This document shows positions 1-8,276 of a stretch of DNA of 64,000 bases, piece by piece (position 1 is the first letter of the stretch; the number at the start of each line of letters is the position of its first letter). Location: assembly GCA_028714035.1 (NCBI GenBank), contig JAQTNA010000005.1, positions 62,001 to 126,000 of the forward strand, written 5' to 3'. The DNA is from Rhodocyclaceae bacterium (GTDB taxonomy: Bacteria > Pseudomonadota > Gammaproteobacteria > Burkholderiales > Rhodocyclaceae). Made by a program: the position numbers and the translations under genes. The notes beneath the pieces are model-generated. The model worked only from the letters and a program-made list of their open reading frames with translations. It was not told the origin of the DNA and did not search any database.

Positions 1-68
1 TTTGCTTGCTTCCCGCCACGCCATGAGCACTCGATTGTCCGCGGTCACAGGAGGAAAGGTTTGCCTCG

Positions 69-2141
69 ATGCCATTGAGAATGGGTCCCCCGCGTATCCT
101 GCGCAGAACGCTGGAGCGGAATGTCACGCCGGGCGAGGATGCCGGCAACCCGGCCCGTAGCGGTAATCGGCGGCGGTTCCGGGTATTCCTTGCCGCCTTT
201 CTCGTGGTGCTGCTGCCGGGACTGGCCTTGAACCTGATGCGTCCCGCCGAATATCAGGCCAGTGCCCGGATCCAGATCACCCCCGGCGGCAATGCCCCGC
301 TGGCCCAGATGGTGCCCGGGGTGAGCGGCACTCTGGCGGAGATCGTGGCGCCGGCCATGGTGGGGGGGATGACCACGGGCGCCGTCCTCGATGAAGCGCA
401 ACGGCTGTCCAGCCGTCCCGTCCTGCAGAAGGTTGGCGCGAGGCTGGATGCCGCCGGTAGGGTACGCAAGGCCGGCGCGGGTAACACGGCGGATGAGCTT
501 CAGCGCATGATCGGGGTATCGCCGCTACCCGGATCGGGCGTCATCCAACTGACCGCAACCGGCCCCGCGCCGGAGATGCTGGCGCTTGCGCTGAACACCC
601 TGATCGCGGTGTACCGGGACGAACTGGCGGCGGACCATGCCAGCAAGGACGACCAGGAGTTGGTGCGGGCGCGGGACGAAGTGGCGCGCCTGGAGGCCGA
701 CGCGGCGGCCAAGCGGACCGAACTCCAGAGGTACCGCGCACGCAACGGCGTGGTGTCGTCGGAAAGGGACGAGAACGAAACCCTGGCCCGCGTGAAGGGG
801 CTTACCGCGTCCCTGAACACGGCGAACGAGAAGCTGGCGATCGCCGAGTCCCGCCTGCGTTCAGTGCGCGCCGCGAACGAGAGCGGCAAGGGCGTCGTGC
901 AGGCGAAGGACAACCCCACCCTCGCCTCGCTGGAACAACGGGCGTCCCAGACGCGGGAGCAGTTACGCGACATGGAGCGCACCTATACGGCGGATTTCAT
1001 GGCCATGGATTCCCAGGCCCGGGCCCTGCGCGCCCGCCTGGCGGAGTTGGAGCGGCAGATGGTGGAGACCCGCGCCAGTAGTCGGCAGGCCGCCATGGCC
1101 GGGGCGGAGGAAGAGGTGGAGAACGCCAAGGCCACGGTCGCTCGCCTGCAGCAGCAGTTGGCGGGGGAACGTCAGGGGGTCCAGGGCTTCCTGGCGAACT
1201 TCAGCCAGGCGAAGGAACTGGACAACGACCTCACCCAACTCGAGGCCGTGCGCCGTGGCGCGGTGGAGCGGCTGGCCAAACTGGAGGCCGGCGGGCGCGG
1301 CGCGCATCCTCAACTGGGTGTGGTGGAATCGGCGGTGGTTCCCCTGTCCCCTTCGCAGCCCAACTACCTGCGGGACGGCCTGTTCATCCTGGGCGGGGCC
1401 TTCGTGTTCGGCCTTCTGGCCATGTGGTTCACAGAGTTGTTCAACCGGGTCGCCCCCGAGCCGGGGGCCACGGCCATCGTGCTGCCTCAGCCCATGATGT
1501 TCGGAGCAGAAGAACGCCTGGCGAACCCGGAGGCCGGGCGATTCCTGACGCAGCATCCCCAGCCACTCGGACTGCCGGCATTCGTTTTGCCGCGGGAACT
1601 GGACCAGGACCAGGCGAGCGCGCTGCTGGCTGCCGGCAACCGGGAGGGGCGCATCGTTTGCGCGCTCCTCTTGCTCGGTCTGGGCGTCGAGGAAATCTGC
1701 GCCCTGTCGAGCGGCGACGTGGATCATGGAGCCGGCCGGCTGCATGTGTCCGGGGCTCTGGCTCGGGATGTTCCACTTCCGGGGTGGCTCGTGGCATTGC
1801 TCCAGGCGCAAGCCGTCGCTCGGGAGTCCGCTCATCCCGTGCTGCACGACGCGGGTGGCGGCTCCCTGTCTGCCGACGATGTCGCGGCCCTGGTGTCCGC
1901 GGCGGCCCACGACGGGGGGCTGGAAGGGGCCGAGGAAATCACCCCGGAGGTGCTGCGTCATACCTGCATTGCCTGGCTGGTGCGCCAGGGCGTGCGCTTC
2001 TCCGATCTGGCGGGTCGGGTCGGGCGCCTGAGCGCCGATCAGTTTGCGGCGTATGGTCGGCTGGCGCCCGGCATTCCCCGCGCGGCCGCCGGGCTGGAGG
2101 TGCCCTTCATGCCCGCCCTCGCCGGAGACTCGCTGACCTGA
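69..2141 (+). CDS. Wzz/GumC-like polysaccharide chain-length protein fused to a degenerate tyrosine-recombinase-like domain
   Basis: The start follows a strong AGGAGGAAAGG ribosome site at 49-59. The first ~455 residues have the architecture of polysaccharide co-polymerases (Wzz/GumC/EpsF): a basic N-terminus, a membrane segment at about 37-58, a long periplasmic coiled-coil region rich in Ala/Arg/Glu, and a second membrane segment at about 438-456 (FILGGAFVFGLLAMWF). Such proteins set exopolysaccharide chain length in the inner membrane. Residues ~516-675 instead resemble a phage-integrase catalytic fold: LGLGVEEICAL...DVPLP...LRHTCIAWLVRQGV...GRVGRLSADQFAAYGRL. The first catalytic Arg, the His of HxxR and the late His are replaced by Gly, Glu and Arg; only Arg of LRHT and a Tyr remain, so recombinase activity is unlikely. 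The cytoplasmic tail is inferred. No BY-kinase domain is seen. Confidence 0.75.
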   Translation: MPLRMGPPRILRRTLERNVTPGEDAGNPARSGNRRRFRVFLAAFLVVLLPGLALNLMRPAEYQASARIQITPGGNAPLAQMVPGVSGTLAEIVAPAMVGGMTTGAVLDEAQRLSSRPVLQKVGARLDAAGRVRKAGAGNTADELQRMIGVSPLPGSGVIQLTATGPAPEMLALALNTLIAVYRDELAADHASKDDQELVRARDEVARLEADAAAKRTELQRYRARNGVVSSERDENETLARVKGLTASLNTANEKLAIAESRLRSVRAANESGKGVVQAKDNPTLASLEQRASQTREQLRDMERTYTADFMAMDSQARALRARLAELERQMVETRASSRQAAMAGAEEEVENAKATVARLQQQLAGERQGVQGFLANFSQAKELDNDLTQLEAVRRGAVERLAKLEAGGRGAHPQLGVVESAVVPLSPSQPNYLRDGLFILGGAFVFGLLAMWFTELFNRVAPEPGATAIVLPQPMMFGAEERLANPEAGRFLTQHPQPLGLPAFVLPRELDQDQASALLAAGNREGRIVCALLLLGLGVEEICALSSGDVDHGAGRLHVSGALARDVPLPGWLVALLQAQAVARESAHPVLHDAGGGSLSADDVAALVSAAAHDGGLEGAEEITPEVLRHTCIAWLVRQGVRFSDLAGRVGRLSADQFAAYGRLAPGIPRAAAGLEVPFMPALAGDSLT

Positions 2142-2144
2142 ACC

Positions 2145-2750
2145 GTGCGCCTTTCCGAGGAAACGGGGCGCTACGGACGAGGCGAGGTTCCGCGAAACCG
2201 GTTTCCCGTGACCATCCGGCCGGTGGACACCCAGGGTGGGGAGGGGCTGGTGCGACTCGATGCCGTCGCGGACCTGGAGGCCTACCTGTCGGCCTGCCCC
2301 GATACGGAATTCTACGTGGCGCAGTATGTGGACTATCGGGGCATGGACGGCTTGTTTCGCAAGCTCCGGGTCGCCCTCGTAGATGGCAGACCCTATGTCT
2401 GCCATCTCGCGATCTCGGACGCCTGGATGGTCCACTATGTATCGGCCGCCATGCAGCAGTATCCCGCGCGGCGGGACGAGGAAGCGGTGATGATGGCGAA
2501 CTTCGATCTCGACTTCGGCTCCCGGCACGGAGCGGCCTTTGATGCCATCGCCGACCGGCTCGGTCTCGATTATGTGGTGCTCGATTGCGGCGAGATGCCG
2601 GATGGCCGCCTGCTGCTCTTCGAAGTGGATACCTGCGGCTGGATACACGCGACGGACTCGGTGGCGCTCTTTCCGTACAAGCGGTCGGTCATGGAGAAGG
2701 CCTTCCAGGCCTTCCGCGCCATGCTGCTGAATCGCGTGTCTGACATTTGA
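2145..2750 (+). CDS. C-terminal half of an ATP-grasp protein (probable 5'-truncated gene)
   Basis: The product (201 aa, GTG start 3 nt after the preceding stop, no convincing ribosome site) corresponds to the C-terminal ATP-grasp part of larger TPR/ATP-grasp proteins of proteobacteria: FPVTIRPVDTQGGEGL, FYVAQYVDYRGMDGLFRKLR, YVCHLAISDAWMVHY, LDYVVLDCGEMPDGRL, LFEVDTCGWIHATD. The carboxylate cluster near the end that normally holds ATP-Mg (Asp-Cys, Glu-Val-Asp) is present, but the N-terminal domain and first ATP-binding subdomain are missing. This is either a remnant made by a deletion that joined it to the upstream gene, or a short coupled protein. Substrate unknown. Family call from memory of related proteins, so moderately sure. 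Confidence 0.6.
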   Translation: MRLSEETGRYGRGEVPRNRFPVTIRPVDTQGGEGLVRLDAVADLEAYLSACPDTEFYVAQYVDYRGMDGLFRKLRVALVDGRPYVCHLAISDAWMVHYVSAAMQQYPARRDEEAVMMANFDLDFGSRHGAAFDAIADRLGLDYVVLDCGEMPDGRLLLFEVDTCGWIHATDSVALFPYKRSVMEKAFQAFRAMLLNRVSDI

Positions 2751-2757
2751 AACGTAT

Positions 2758-2785
2758 CCGCGCCTGCCCTGGCGGGTAGGCGCGG
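2758..2785. terminator. Hairpin between convergent genes
   Basis: A 12-bp stem (CCGCGCCTGCCC with GGGTAGGCGCGG, one mismatch) sits between the ends of the ATP-grasp gene and hoxH. There is no clear T-run, so it may act as a weak bidirectional terminator or 3'-end stabiliser. Confidence 0.4.
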
Positions 2786-2812
2786 ACTACGGTGATGTGC
2801 GGGAAAGCCCGA

Positions 2813-4309
2813 TTATGTGATGCGGCATCCGGAGGTGGATTCGTCGCTGCCGCGGGTCATGCGGTCCAGGAGCATGCCTTCGGCGTCGAGCAGTTCGACT
2901 TCCAGGGGCATCTTGCCCAGGGCGTGGGTGGCGCAGGACAGGCAGGGATCGTAGGCGCGCACGGCCACCTCGATGTGGTTCAGGAGCCCTTCGGTCAGCT
3001 CCCGGCCATTGAGATAGCGCTTGGCCACGTGGCGCACGGCCTCGTTCATGGCCTGGTTGTTGTGGGTGGTGGACACGATCAGGTTGCACATGGTCACCAG
3101 GTCATCCTCGTCCACCCGGTAGTGGTGGATCAGGGTGCCGCGCGGCGCCTCGATCACGCCCACGCCTTCCAGTTCCCTCGGGCCGGTCACCATGAGGTCG
3201 GAACCCAGGAGGTCGTCGTCGTGCAGAAGATCCTTGATCATCTCGGCGGCGAAGAGCATCTCTATCATGCGCGTCCAGTGGTAACCCAGCGGCGCGTGCA
3301 TGGGCGTGCCGCCGCAGTAGTCCACGAACTCACGCCGCTCGATTTCCGCCAGGGGCGTGGGAATGAAATCGCAGTTCTGCACGCGGGCCAGCGGCCCCAC
3401 CCGGTACCAACCCTGCTTCTCGCCCAGGGATTTCAGATAGGGGAACTTCATGTAGCTCCAGGGCTTCACGGCTTCGGCGATGAGGTCCGAATAGCCTTGG
3501 TAGTCCACGCCATCGAACAGCAGCTTGCCGTTCTCGTCCCGGCCGCGCAATTTGCCGTGGTAGAGATCCAGTCCGCCTTCATTGCCGACGATGGACATCA
3601 TGTTGGCGCGGAAGGTGCCGAAGCTGTTGTAGAGTCCCGGGTTCTGATTGTGCAGATCCTTGACCATGGCCACGGCCTCCCGGCTCCAGGCGACGATCTG
3701 GTAGATGTCCTTGAGCAGGGCGTCCCGCTCGGCCACGGTGAGGGACTTGTTCACGCCGCCCGGCACCGAACCCGTGCCATGCACCCGCTTGCCGGCGGTG
3801 TGGCGGATGATCTCCTGGCCGAATTTCCGCAGCAGCACGCCCTTCTTGGCCACTTCCGGGTATTTCGCGGCGACACCGACGATATTGCGCTGCGAGACAT
3901 CGGAATCGAAGCCGAACAGCAGGTCGGGGGAGCTGAGGTGGAAGAAGTGCAGGGCGTGGGACTGGAGAATCTGGCCGTAGTGCATCAGGCGGCGCAACTT
4001 CTCGGCCGTGGGCGTGAGGTGCCTGGCACCGACGATGATGTCCATGGCCTTGGAGGCCGCCAGGTGGTGGCTCACCGGGCAGATGCCGCACAGGCGCTGC
4101 ACCATCACGGGCACTTCCCAGTAGGGCCGGCCCTGGATGAATTTTTCGAAGCCACGGAACTCGACGATGTGCAGACGCACCTGATGCACCTTGTTCTGCT
4201 CGTCGAGCAGGATGGTGACCTTGCCGTGGCCTTCCACCCGGGAGATGGGGTCAATGGCGACCCGGCGCAGTTTTTCCGGGTTGTTGGCGGTTTCGAGATT
4301 TTCGATCAT
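2813..4309 (-). CDS. hoxH: NAD-reducing [NiFe] hydrogenase, large catalytic subunit
   Basis: HoxH carries the Ni-Fe(CN)2CO active site of the cytoplasmic bidirectional NAD+-reducing hydrogenase. The N-terminal nickel motif LCGICPVSHH (about residues 72-81) and the C-terminal motif DPCLSCATHA (about 454-463) supply the four cysteines. By homology with the Ralstonia enzyme the endopeptidase HoxW cuts after the His of CATH, removing the tail that starts ALGKMPLEV. Here that tail is about 36 residues, longer than the ~24 of Ralstonia, and ends in a Ser/Thr-rich stretch. The gene is last in hoxFUYH, separated from hoxY by a large inverted repeat. No hoxW or hyp genes are in the window. Confidence 0.95.
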   Translation of the reverse strand: MIENLETANNPEKLRRVAIDPISRVEGHGKVTILLDEQNKVHQVRLHIVEFRGFEKFIQGRPYWEVPVMVQRLCGICPVSHHLAASKAMDIIVGARHLTPTAEKLRRLMHYGQILQSHALHFFHLSSPDLLFGFDSDVSQRNIVGVAAKYPEVAKKGVLLRKFGQEIIRHTAGKRVHGTGSVPGGVNKSLTVAERDALLKDIYQIVAWSREAVAMVKDLHNQNPGLYNSFGTFRANMMSIVGNEGGLDLYHGKLRGRDENGKLLFDGVDYQGYSDLIAEAVKPWSYMKFPYLKSLGEKQGWYRVGPLARVQNCDFIPTPLAEIERREFVDYCGGTPMHAPLGYHWTRMIEMLFAAEMIKDLLHDDDLLGSDLMVTGPRELEGVGVIEAPRGTLIHHYRVDEDDLVTMCNLIVSTTHNNQAMNEAVRHVAKRYLNGRELTEGLLNHIEVAVRAYDPCLSCATHALGKMPLEVELLDAEGMLLDRMTRGSDESTSGCRIT

Positions 4310-4328
4310 GTGTTTGTCCCTGTGAAGG

Positions 4329-4414
4329 GTCGAGAGGCGAGGGTGGAGAGTTGAAACTGGGGCGCCGAAGGCGCCGGAATGTTCACTCTCGACTCTCCAC
4401 TCTTCGCTCTCGAC
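4329..4414. repeat. Inverted repeat with 7-nt internal periodicity between hoxY and hoxH
   Basis: Arms at 4329-4351 and 4392-4414 pair with few mismatches (left arm begins GTCGAGAGGCGAGGGTGGAG). Each arm is built of heptamers of the type GNNGAGA. A small GGCGCC...GGCGCC hairpin lies in the loop. It resembles two further elements flanking lpd and could modulate hoxH expression within the operon. Confidence 0.7.
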
Positions 4415-4963
4415 TCAATCGTAATGAATCAGCCCGTGGCCCAGTTCCGGCTCGCGGCCGGCCAGGAGGTCGGTGAGTACCTTCCAGATGGCGTCGCCGG
4501 AGGGCGGACAGCCGGGAATGAAGTAGTCCACCTTCACGACTTCGTGCAGGGGATGCACCTTGTCCAGGGGCAGGGGGAGCTCCGGGTCATCCGGGATGCT
4601 GCCGTGGGTCAGGCCGTGCTGGGCGTGGTAGATCTCTTCCAGGATGGCCGGGAGGGAAAGGCTGTTGCGTTGCGCCGGCAGGCCGCCGTTCACGGCGCAG
4701 GCGCCGATGGCGATCAATATCCGGCAGTTGGCCCGGAATTCCCGCAGCACGTGCACGTTTTCCGCATTGCATAGCCCGCCCTCGACGATGCCGATGTCGC
4801 AGGGGCCGCAATGCTTGATGTCGGTGATGGGCGAGCGATCGAATTCCACCAGGTCCAGCAGGGCAAACAGCCGCTCGTCTATGTCCAGGAAGGACATGTG
4901 GCAACCGAAGCACCCGGCTAGCGAGGTGGTGGCGACCTTGAGTTTTTTCGTGGGGGCGTCCAT
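4415..4963 (-). CDS. hoxY: NAD-reducing hydrogenase, small subunit
   Basis: HoxY is the short small subunit of the hydrogenase module and holds the single proximal [4Fe-4S] cluster that takes electrons from HoxH. Cysteines are visible in LAGCFGCHMSFLD, HCGPCDIGIVEGG, IGACAVNGG and IPGCPPSGD, as expected. I place the start at the Met of MDAPTKKLKV because it lies 1 nt after the hoxU stop; the upstream in-frame extension overlaps hoxU and does not look like hydrogenase sequence. The product is 182 residues and has no Tat signal, consistent with a cytoplasmic enzyme. Confidence 0.93.
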   Translation of the reverse strand: MDAPTKKLKVATTSLAGCFGCHMSFLDIDERLFALLDLVEFDRSPITDIKHCGPCDIGIVEGGLCNAENVHVLREFRANCRILIAIGACAVNGGLPAQRNSLSLPAILEEIYHAQHGLTHGSIPDDPELPLPLDKVHPLHEVVKVDYFIPGCPPSGDAIWKVLTDLLAGREPELGHGLIHYD

Positions 4964-4964
4964 G

Positions 4965-5678
4965 TCAGCCTTCCTTGATCGTCGGGTGGGGCGTGGCGCT
5001 GATGGGGTTGAGGTCGAAGGTTCGGCCACCGATGGGCTGGGCGAACCCCTTTCTCTTCTTCAGGATCACGCCCACCGGGCAGACATGGGCTGCCTTGTCG
5101 GCTTCGCTGAAATTCGTGTCCGCCAGGCGTCCCGACTTGGCATTGACGATGAGGCGGGTCTTGATGCCGCGTCCGGACAGGGCGAACACGTTCTTGCCAT
5201 CCACATCCCGACTGGCACGGATGCACAGGGAACAGAGGATGCAGCGGTTGAAATCCAACAGGTACTCCGGGTGCGAGGCATCCACCGGCCGGTTCGGGAA
5301 GAAGTGGTCGTAGTGGGGCGACATCATGCCCAATTCGTAGGCCGTGGCCTGGAGTTGGCAATTGCCGCTTTTCTCGCAGGAGGGACAGAAGTGGTTACCC
5401 TCCACGAACAGCATCTGCAACAGGGCGCGCCGCTCGTCGTTGATGGCGTGGGTGTTGCTCTCCACCACCGCACCGGATGCGGCCCGCTGGGTGCAGGAGG
5501 CGGTGGCGCGGCCGTTGACCCGGACGGTGCAAAGTTTGCATGAACCGTGGGGCTTGAACTCAGGGTGATAGCACAGGTGCGGAATGTACTTCCCCGCCGC
5601 CATGGCCGCCTGCATGATGGTCTGACCCTCCTGGAAAGGGATGTCCTCTCCATCCAGGGTGAAGTTTCCCTCGCTCAT
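4965..5678 (-). CDS. hoxU: NAD-reducing hydrogenase diaphorase subunit, iron-sulfur protein
   Basis: HoxU resembles the N-terminal part of NuoG and wires the hydrogenase module to the HoxF flavin. It has an N-terminal [2Fe-2S] ferredoxin fold (CYHPEFKPHGSCKLCTVRV), the His-Cys [4Fe-4S] site (HFCPSCEKSGNCQL) and CILCSLCIRAS...VCPVG for a further [4Fe-4S] cluster. Its length (237 aa) is typical. ATG overlaps the hoxF stop as ATGA (5675-5678), so the two are likely translationally coupled. Confidence 0.95.
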   Translation of the reverse strand: MSEGNFTLDGEDIPFQEGQTIMQAAMAAGKYIPHLCYHPEFKPHGSCKLCTVRVNGRATASCTQRAASGAVVESNTHAINDERRALLQMLFVEGNHFCPSCEKSGNCQLQATAYELGMMSPHYDHFFPNRPVDASHPEYLLDFNRCILCSLCIRASRDVDGKNVFALSGRGIKTRLIVNAKSGRLADTNFSEADKAAHVCPVGVILKKRKGFAQPIGGRTFDLNPISATPHPTIKEG

Positions 5679-7546
5679 TCCATGTCTCCAATATGGGCGG
5701 CGTCATCGTCGCGCCCGGTCATTTGTCGTGCTCCCGCGAGCGCCCGGTCCAGATCGAAGGCGGGAACGAACTGGTCGTGCAGCAGGTGCCGCTCATAGGC
5801 AGGGCGGAATTTCTCTATGGTGTCGAGCACCGGATTGCAGGCCGAGTGTCCCAATCCACAGTGGCTGGTGGCCAGAAGAATCTGGTTCAGCTTCTCGATC
5901 TCGCCGAAGTCGTAAAGGGAACCCCGGCCGTGCGCCAGCTTGTCCATCATGTTCTTCAGCAATGTGGTGCCCACGCGGCAGGGGGTGCAGAAACCACAGC
6001 TCTCATGGGCAAAGAAATGGATGAAATTGCGCGCCACCTCGAACATGTCCCGGCTCTTGTTGAAGACCATGAAGGCGCCCGCCGTGGGGATGTCCTCGAA
6101 GCCGATGTGCCGCCCGAACTCGGACGACGCCAGGCAGACGCCGGAGGCCCCGCTGATCTGGACCGCCTGGGTGTGTTCAGCTCCGCAGTCTTCCAGTACT
6201 CGGGCCACGGTGACGCCGAAGGGGTATTCGTAAATGCCGGGCCGGGCGCAGTCGCCGGACACGGACAGCAGTTTGGTGCCGGAAGACTTGCTGGTGCCCA
6301 TGGTGCCGTACCAGTCGCCGCCCTTCAGGGCGATCAGGGCGGCGGCCACGAAGGTTTCCACGTTATTGACCACGGTCGGCTGATCCAGGTAACCGTTGGT
6401 GACGGGGAAGGGGGGGCGATTCCGGGGCGTGCCGCGCTTGCCCTCCAGGGATTCGATCAGGGCCGATTCTTCGCCGCAGACGTAGGCCCCGGCGCCGAGG
6501 TGTATCTCGATGTCGAAATCCAGTCCCGGGACGCCCAGGATGTTGGAACCGAGCAATCCCTCCTCGCGCCGCCTGGCCAGCACGGCGTTGAGTGGGTCCA
6601 GCAGGTAGCGATACTCCCCGCGCAGATAGAGGAAGCCCCGTTGTGCCCCCACCGTGTAGGCGGCGACGGTCATGCCCTCGAACACCTGATCGGCGCGCCG
6701 GGTCAGCAATACCCGGTCCTTGAAAGTGCCGGGTTCGCCTTCGTCCGCGTTGCAGACGATGATGCGCTGCTGTCCGGGTTTCAGCGGGGCATTGCGGCAG
6801 GCTTCCCACTTCAGCCCCGTGGCAAAACCGGCGCCGCCCCGCCCGCGCAAGCGGGATCGCATCATTTCGTCCAGCATGGCGGCCGGCCCACCTTCGGTTC
6901 CGGGCAGCCCTTCGCGCCAGGAACGACTGCTCGATGCCGCCACGCTTTCGTTCGGTTGTCGTGCCAGGGCCGTGCGCAGGGCATCACCGGGTTCGAGTAC
7001 TGTGTCGAGCAGGATGTCGCTGCGGCGAATGTTGTCTTCCACGTGGAAGAACTCCGGCGGCCAGTCCGCCAGCGGCACCTGGGCGCGTATGAGTTCGGCG
7101 ATGGCATCCACGCGGGCCTCGTCCAGGCGCGTGATGGCCATGTTATTCACCAGTATGGCCGGACCCTGGTCGCACATGCCGGTACAGGAAGTGGTGCTGA
7201 TGCTCACCAGGCCATCCTCCGACACCTTGCCCCGTTCCACCCAGAGGCTGGCGCACAGTCTTTCCATGAGCGGAATGTTGCGCAACATGCGGTCCGTGAT
7301 GTTGTTGCTGAACAGCACCCGGTAGCGGCCCTTGGGGCGGGTATAGAAAAAGGAATAGAAACCGGCCACCGCCTCGATTTTCGTGCGCGGGACCGCCAGT
7401 TCCTGCTCCAGCGTGTCTATGGCCTCGGGTGATATCCAGTCTTCCTGTTCCTGGATCTCCCGCAGAATCTGCACCAGCCGGGTTGCGTCGCGCTGGTGAC
7501 GCACCAGGATGGCGGTGACGGTATCGGACGTGTTCTGTGTACTCAC
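5675..7546 (-). CDS. hoxF: NAD-reducing hydrogenase diaphorase subunit, FMN/NAD-binding
   Basis: HoxF oxidises/reduces NAD(H) through FMN. The first ~170 residues are NuoE-like and keep one cysteine pair (SCTGMC); the usual first pair of NuoE is not visible, as also seems the case in related HoxF proteins. The NuoF-like part has the FMN loop RGRGGAGFATG (about 234-244), the NADH site CNADEGEPGTFKDR (about 262-275) and the [4Fe-4S] ligands CGFCTPC (about 514-520) plus a Cys near 565 (LGHSAC). The start is GTG, first of the hoxFUYH operon; the 249-bp upstream gap to the initiator tRNA must hold the hox promoter, for which I find no convincing element. Confidence 0.94.
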   Translation of the reverse strand: MSTQNTSDTVTAILVRHQRDATRLVQILREIQEQEDWISPEAIDTLEQELAVPRTKIEAVAGFYSFFYTRPKGRYRVLFSNNITDRMLRNIPLMERLCASLWVERGKVSEDGLVSISTTSCTGMCDQGPAILVNNMAITRLDEARVDAIAELIRAQVPLADWPPEFFHVEDNIRRSDILLDTVLEPGDALRTALARQPNESVAASSSRSWREGLPGTEGGPAAMLDEMMRSRLRGRGGAGFATGLKWEACRNAPLKPGQQRIIVCNADEGEPGTFKDRVLLTRRADQVFEGMTVAAYTVGAQRGFLYLRGEYRYLLDPLNAVLARRREEGLLGSNILGVPGLDFDIEIHLGAGAYVCGEESALIESLEGKRGTPRNRPPFPVTNGYLDQPTVVNNVETFVAAALIALKGGDWYGTMGTSKSSGTKLLSVSGDCARPGIYEYPFGVTVARVLEDCGAEHTQAVQISGASGVCLASSEFGRHIGFEDIPTAGAFMVFNKSRDMFEVARNFIHFFAHESCGFCTPCRVGTTLLKNMMDKLAHGRGSLYDFGEIEKLNQILLATSHCGLGHSACNPVLDTIEKFRPAYERHLLHDQFVPAFDLDRALAGARQMTGRDDDAAHIGDME

Positions 7547-7753
7547 GGTGCTAGCCTCGATTATGTCCCGCCGTCTCAGGCGAGAAGCATGGAAACCACT
7601 CTATCGGCATCATGCAATAAAACTGTTGCACGAACACGACAGAAGATACGCCAGCATGGTGCACTGCGACAAGCGGAATCTATTGTGCCAGGTCAACAGT
7701 CCGTCGGATTCCCGAACATCGCATAGAGAGTTTGCCGCAATGCAGAAATTCTG

Positions 7754-7782
7754 TTGACCTGAGTCGCGGTCTTCGGCATAAT
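7754..7782 (+). promoter_or_regulatory. Sigma-70 promoter of the initiator tRNA gene
   Basis: TTGACC (7754-7759), 17-nt spacer, CATAAT (7777-7782), 13 nt before the tRNA 5' end. Near-consensus boxes and spacing. Confidence 0.75.
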
Positions 7783-7795
7783 TCGGTTTCCCAGA

Positions 7796-7872
7796 CGCGG
7801 GGTGGAGCAGTCTGGCAGCTCGTCGGGCTCATAACCCGAAGGTCGCAAGTTCAAATCTTGCCCCCGCAACCA
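7796..7872 (+). tRNA. tRNA-fMet (initiator, CAU)
   Basis: A complete cloverleaf can be folded: acceptor CGCGGGG / CCCCGCA, anticodon loop CTCATAA and T loop TTCAAAT. Position 1 is C opposite A72, the unpaired end that marks bacterial initiator tRNA. CCA is encoded (7870-7872). Confidence 0.96.
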
Positions 7873-7880
7873 ATAAAGTC

Positions 7881-7916
7881 CATACGGGCCAATCACTTGG
7901 GTGATTGGCCCGTATG
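7881..7916 (+). terminator. Strong hairpin after initiator tRNA
   Basis: CATACGGGCCAATCAC pairs perfectly with GTGATTGGCCCGTATG around a 4-nt loop, 8 nt after the tRNA. The T-run after it is weak (GCATTTGTG). Confidence 0.6.
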
Positions 7917-8276
7917 CATTTGTGCTTCAGAATTGGCCCGTGCCCAATCTGTGCCCACCGGTTTGGGCACAGAACGCCAGTCCGTGCCCAACTGACCTTC
8001 GGGGCGTTTGAAGTTTGTGCCCGTGCCCATGACGTTTGGCGCATTCCTCCCGAGAATTGGCCGAGGTAAGGCGATCCGGGACTGGTTATTCCCTACATGT
8101 TATCGGGGGCGGACTCGCATTTCGGTCTTCGCGCCCTTGGCGTACACTCGCCAACCGTCAGCGCCAGCCGTTCTATTAACCCGGCAAGCCAATATACCGC
8201 TCATTCGGCATGGGTGATGGTCAGGTGGCGGGAATAGGCTTTGGCCCTGGCCGGGCGGATTCGTCACGATTCCGAG
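7917..8276. other. Intergenic stretch without a recognised gene
   Basis: About 360 bp with several copies of GTGCCCA/TGGGCAC (7938-8030) in both orientations but no supportable coding region. Position directly 3' of a tRNA gene would suit old integration debris; nothing recognisable remains. Confidence 0.4.

Noticed and set aside
7687..7702. Possible sigma-54 promoter for hoxF (minus strand TGGCACAATAGATTCC)
   Set aside because: The -24 half is good but the invariant GC of -12 is TC. Not strong enough, although hox operons can be sigma-54-dependent.
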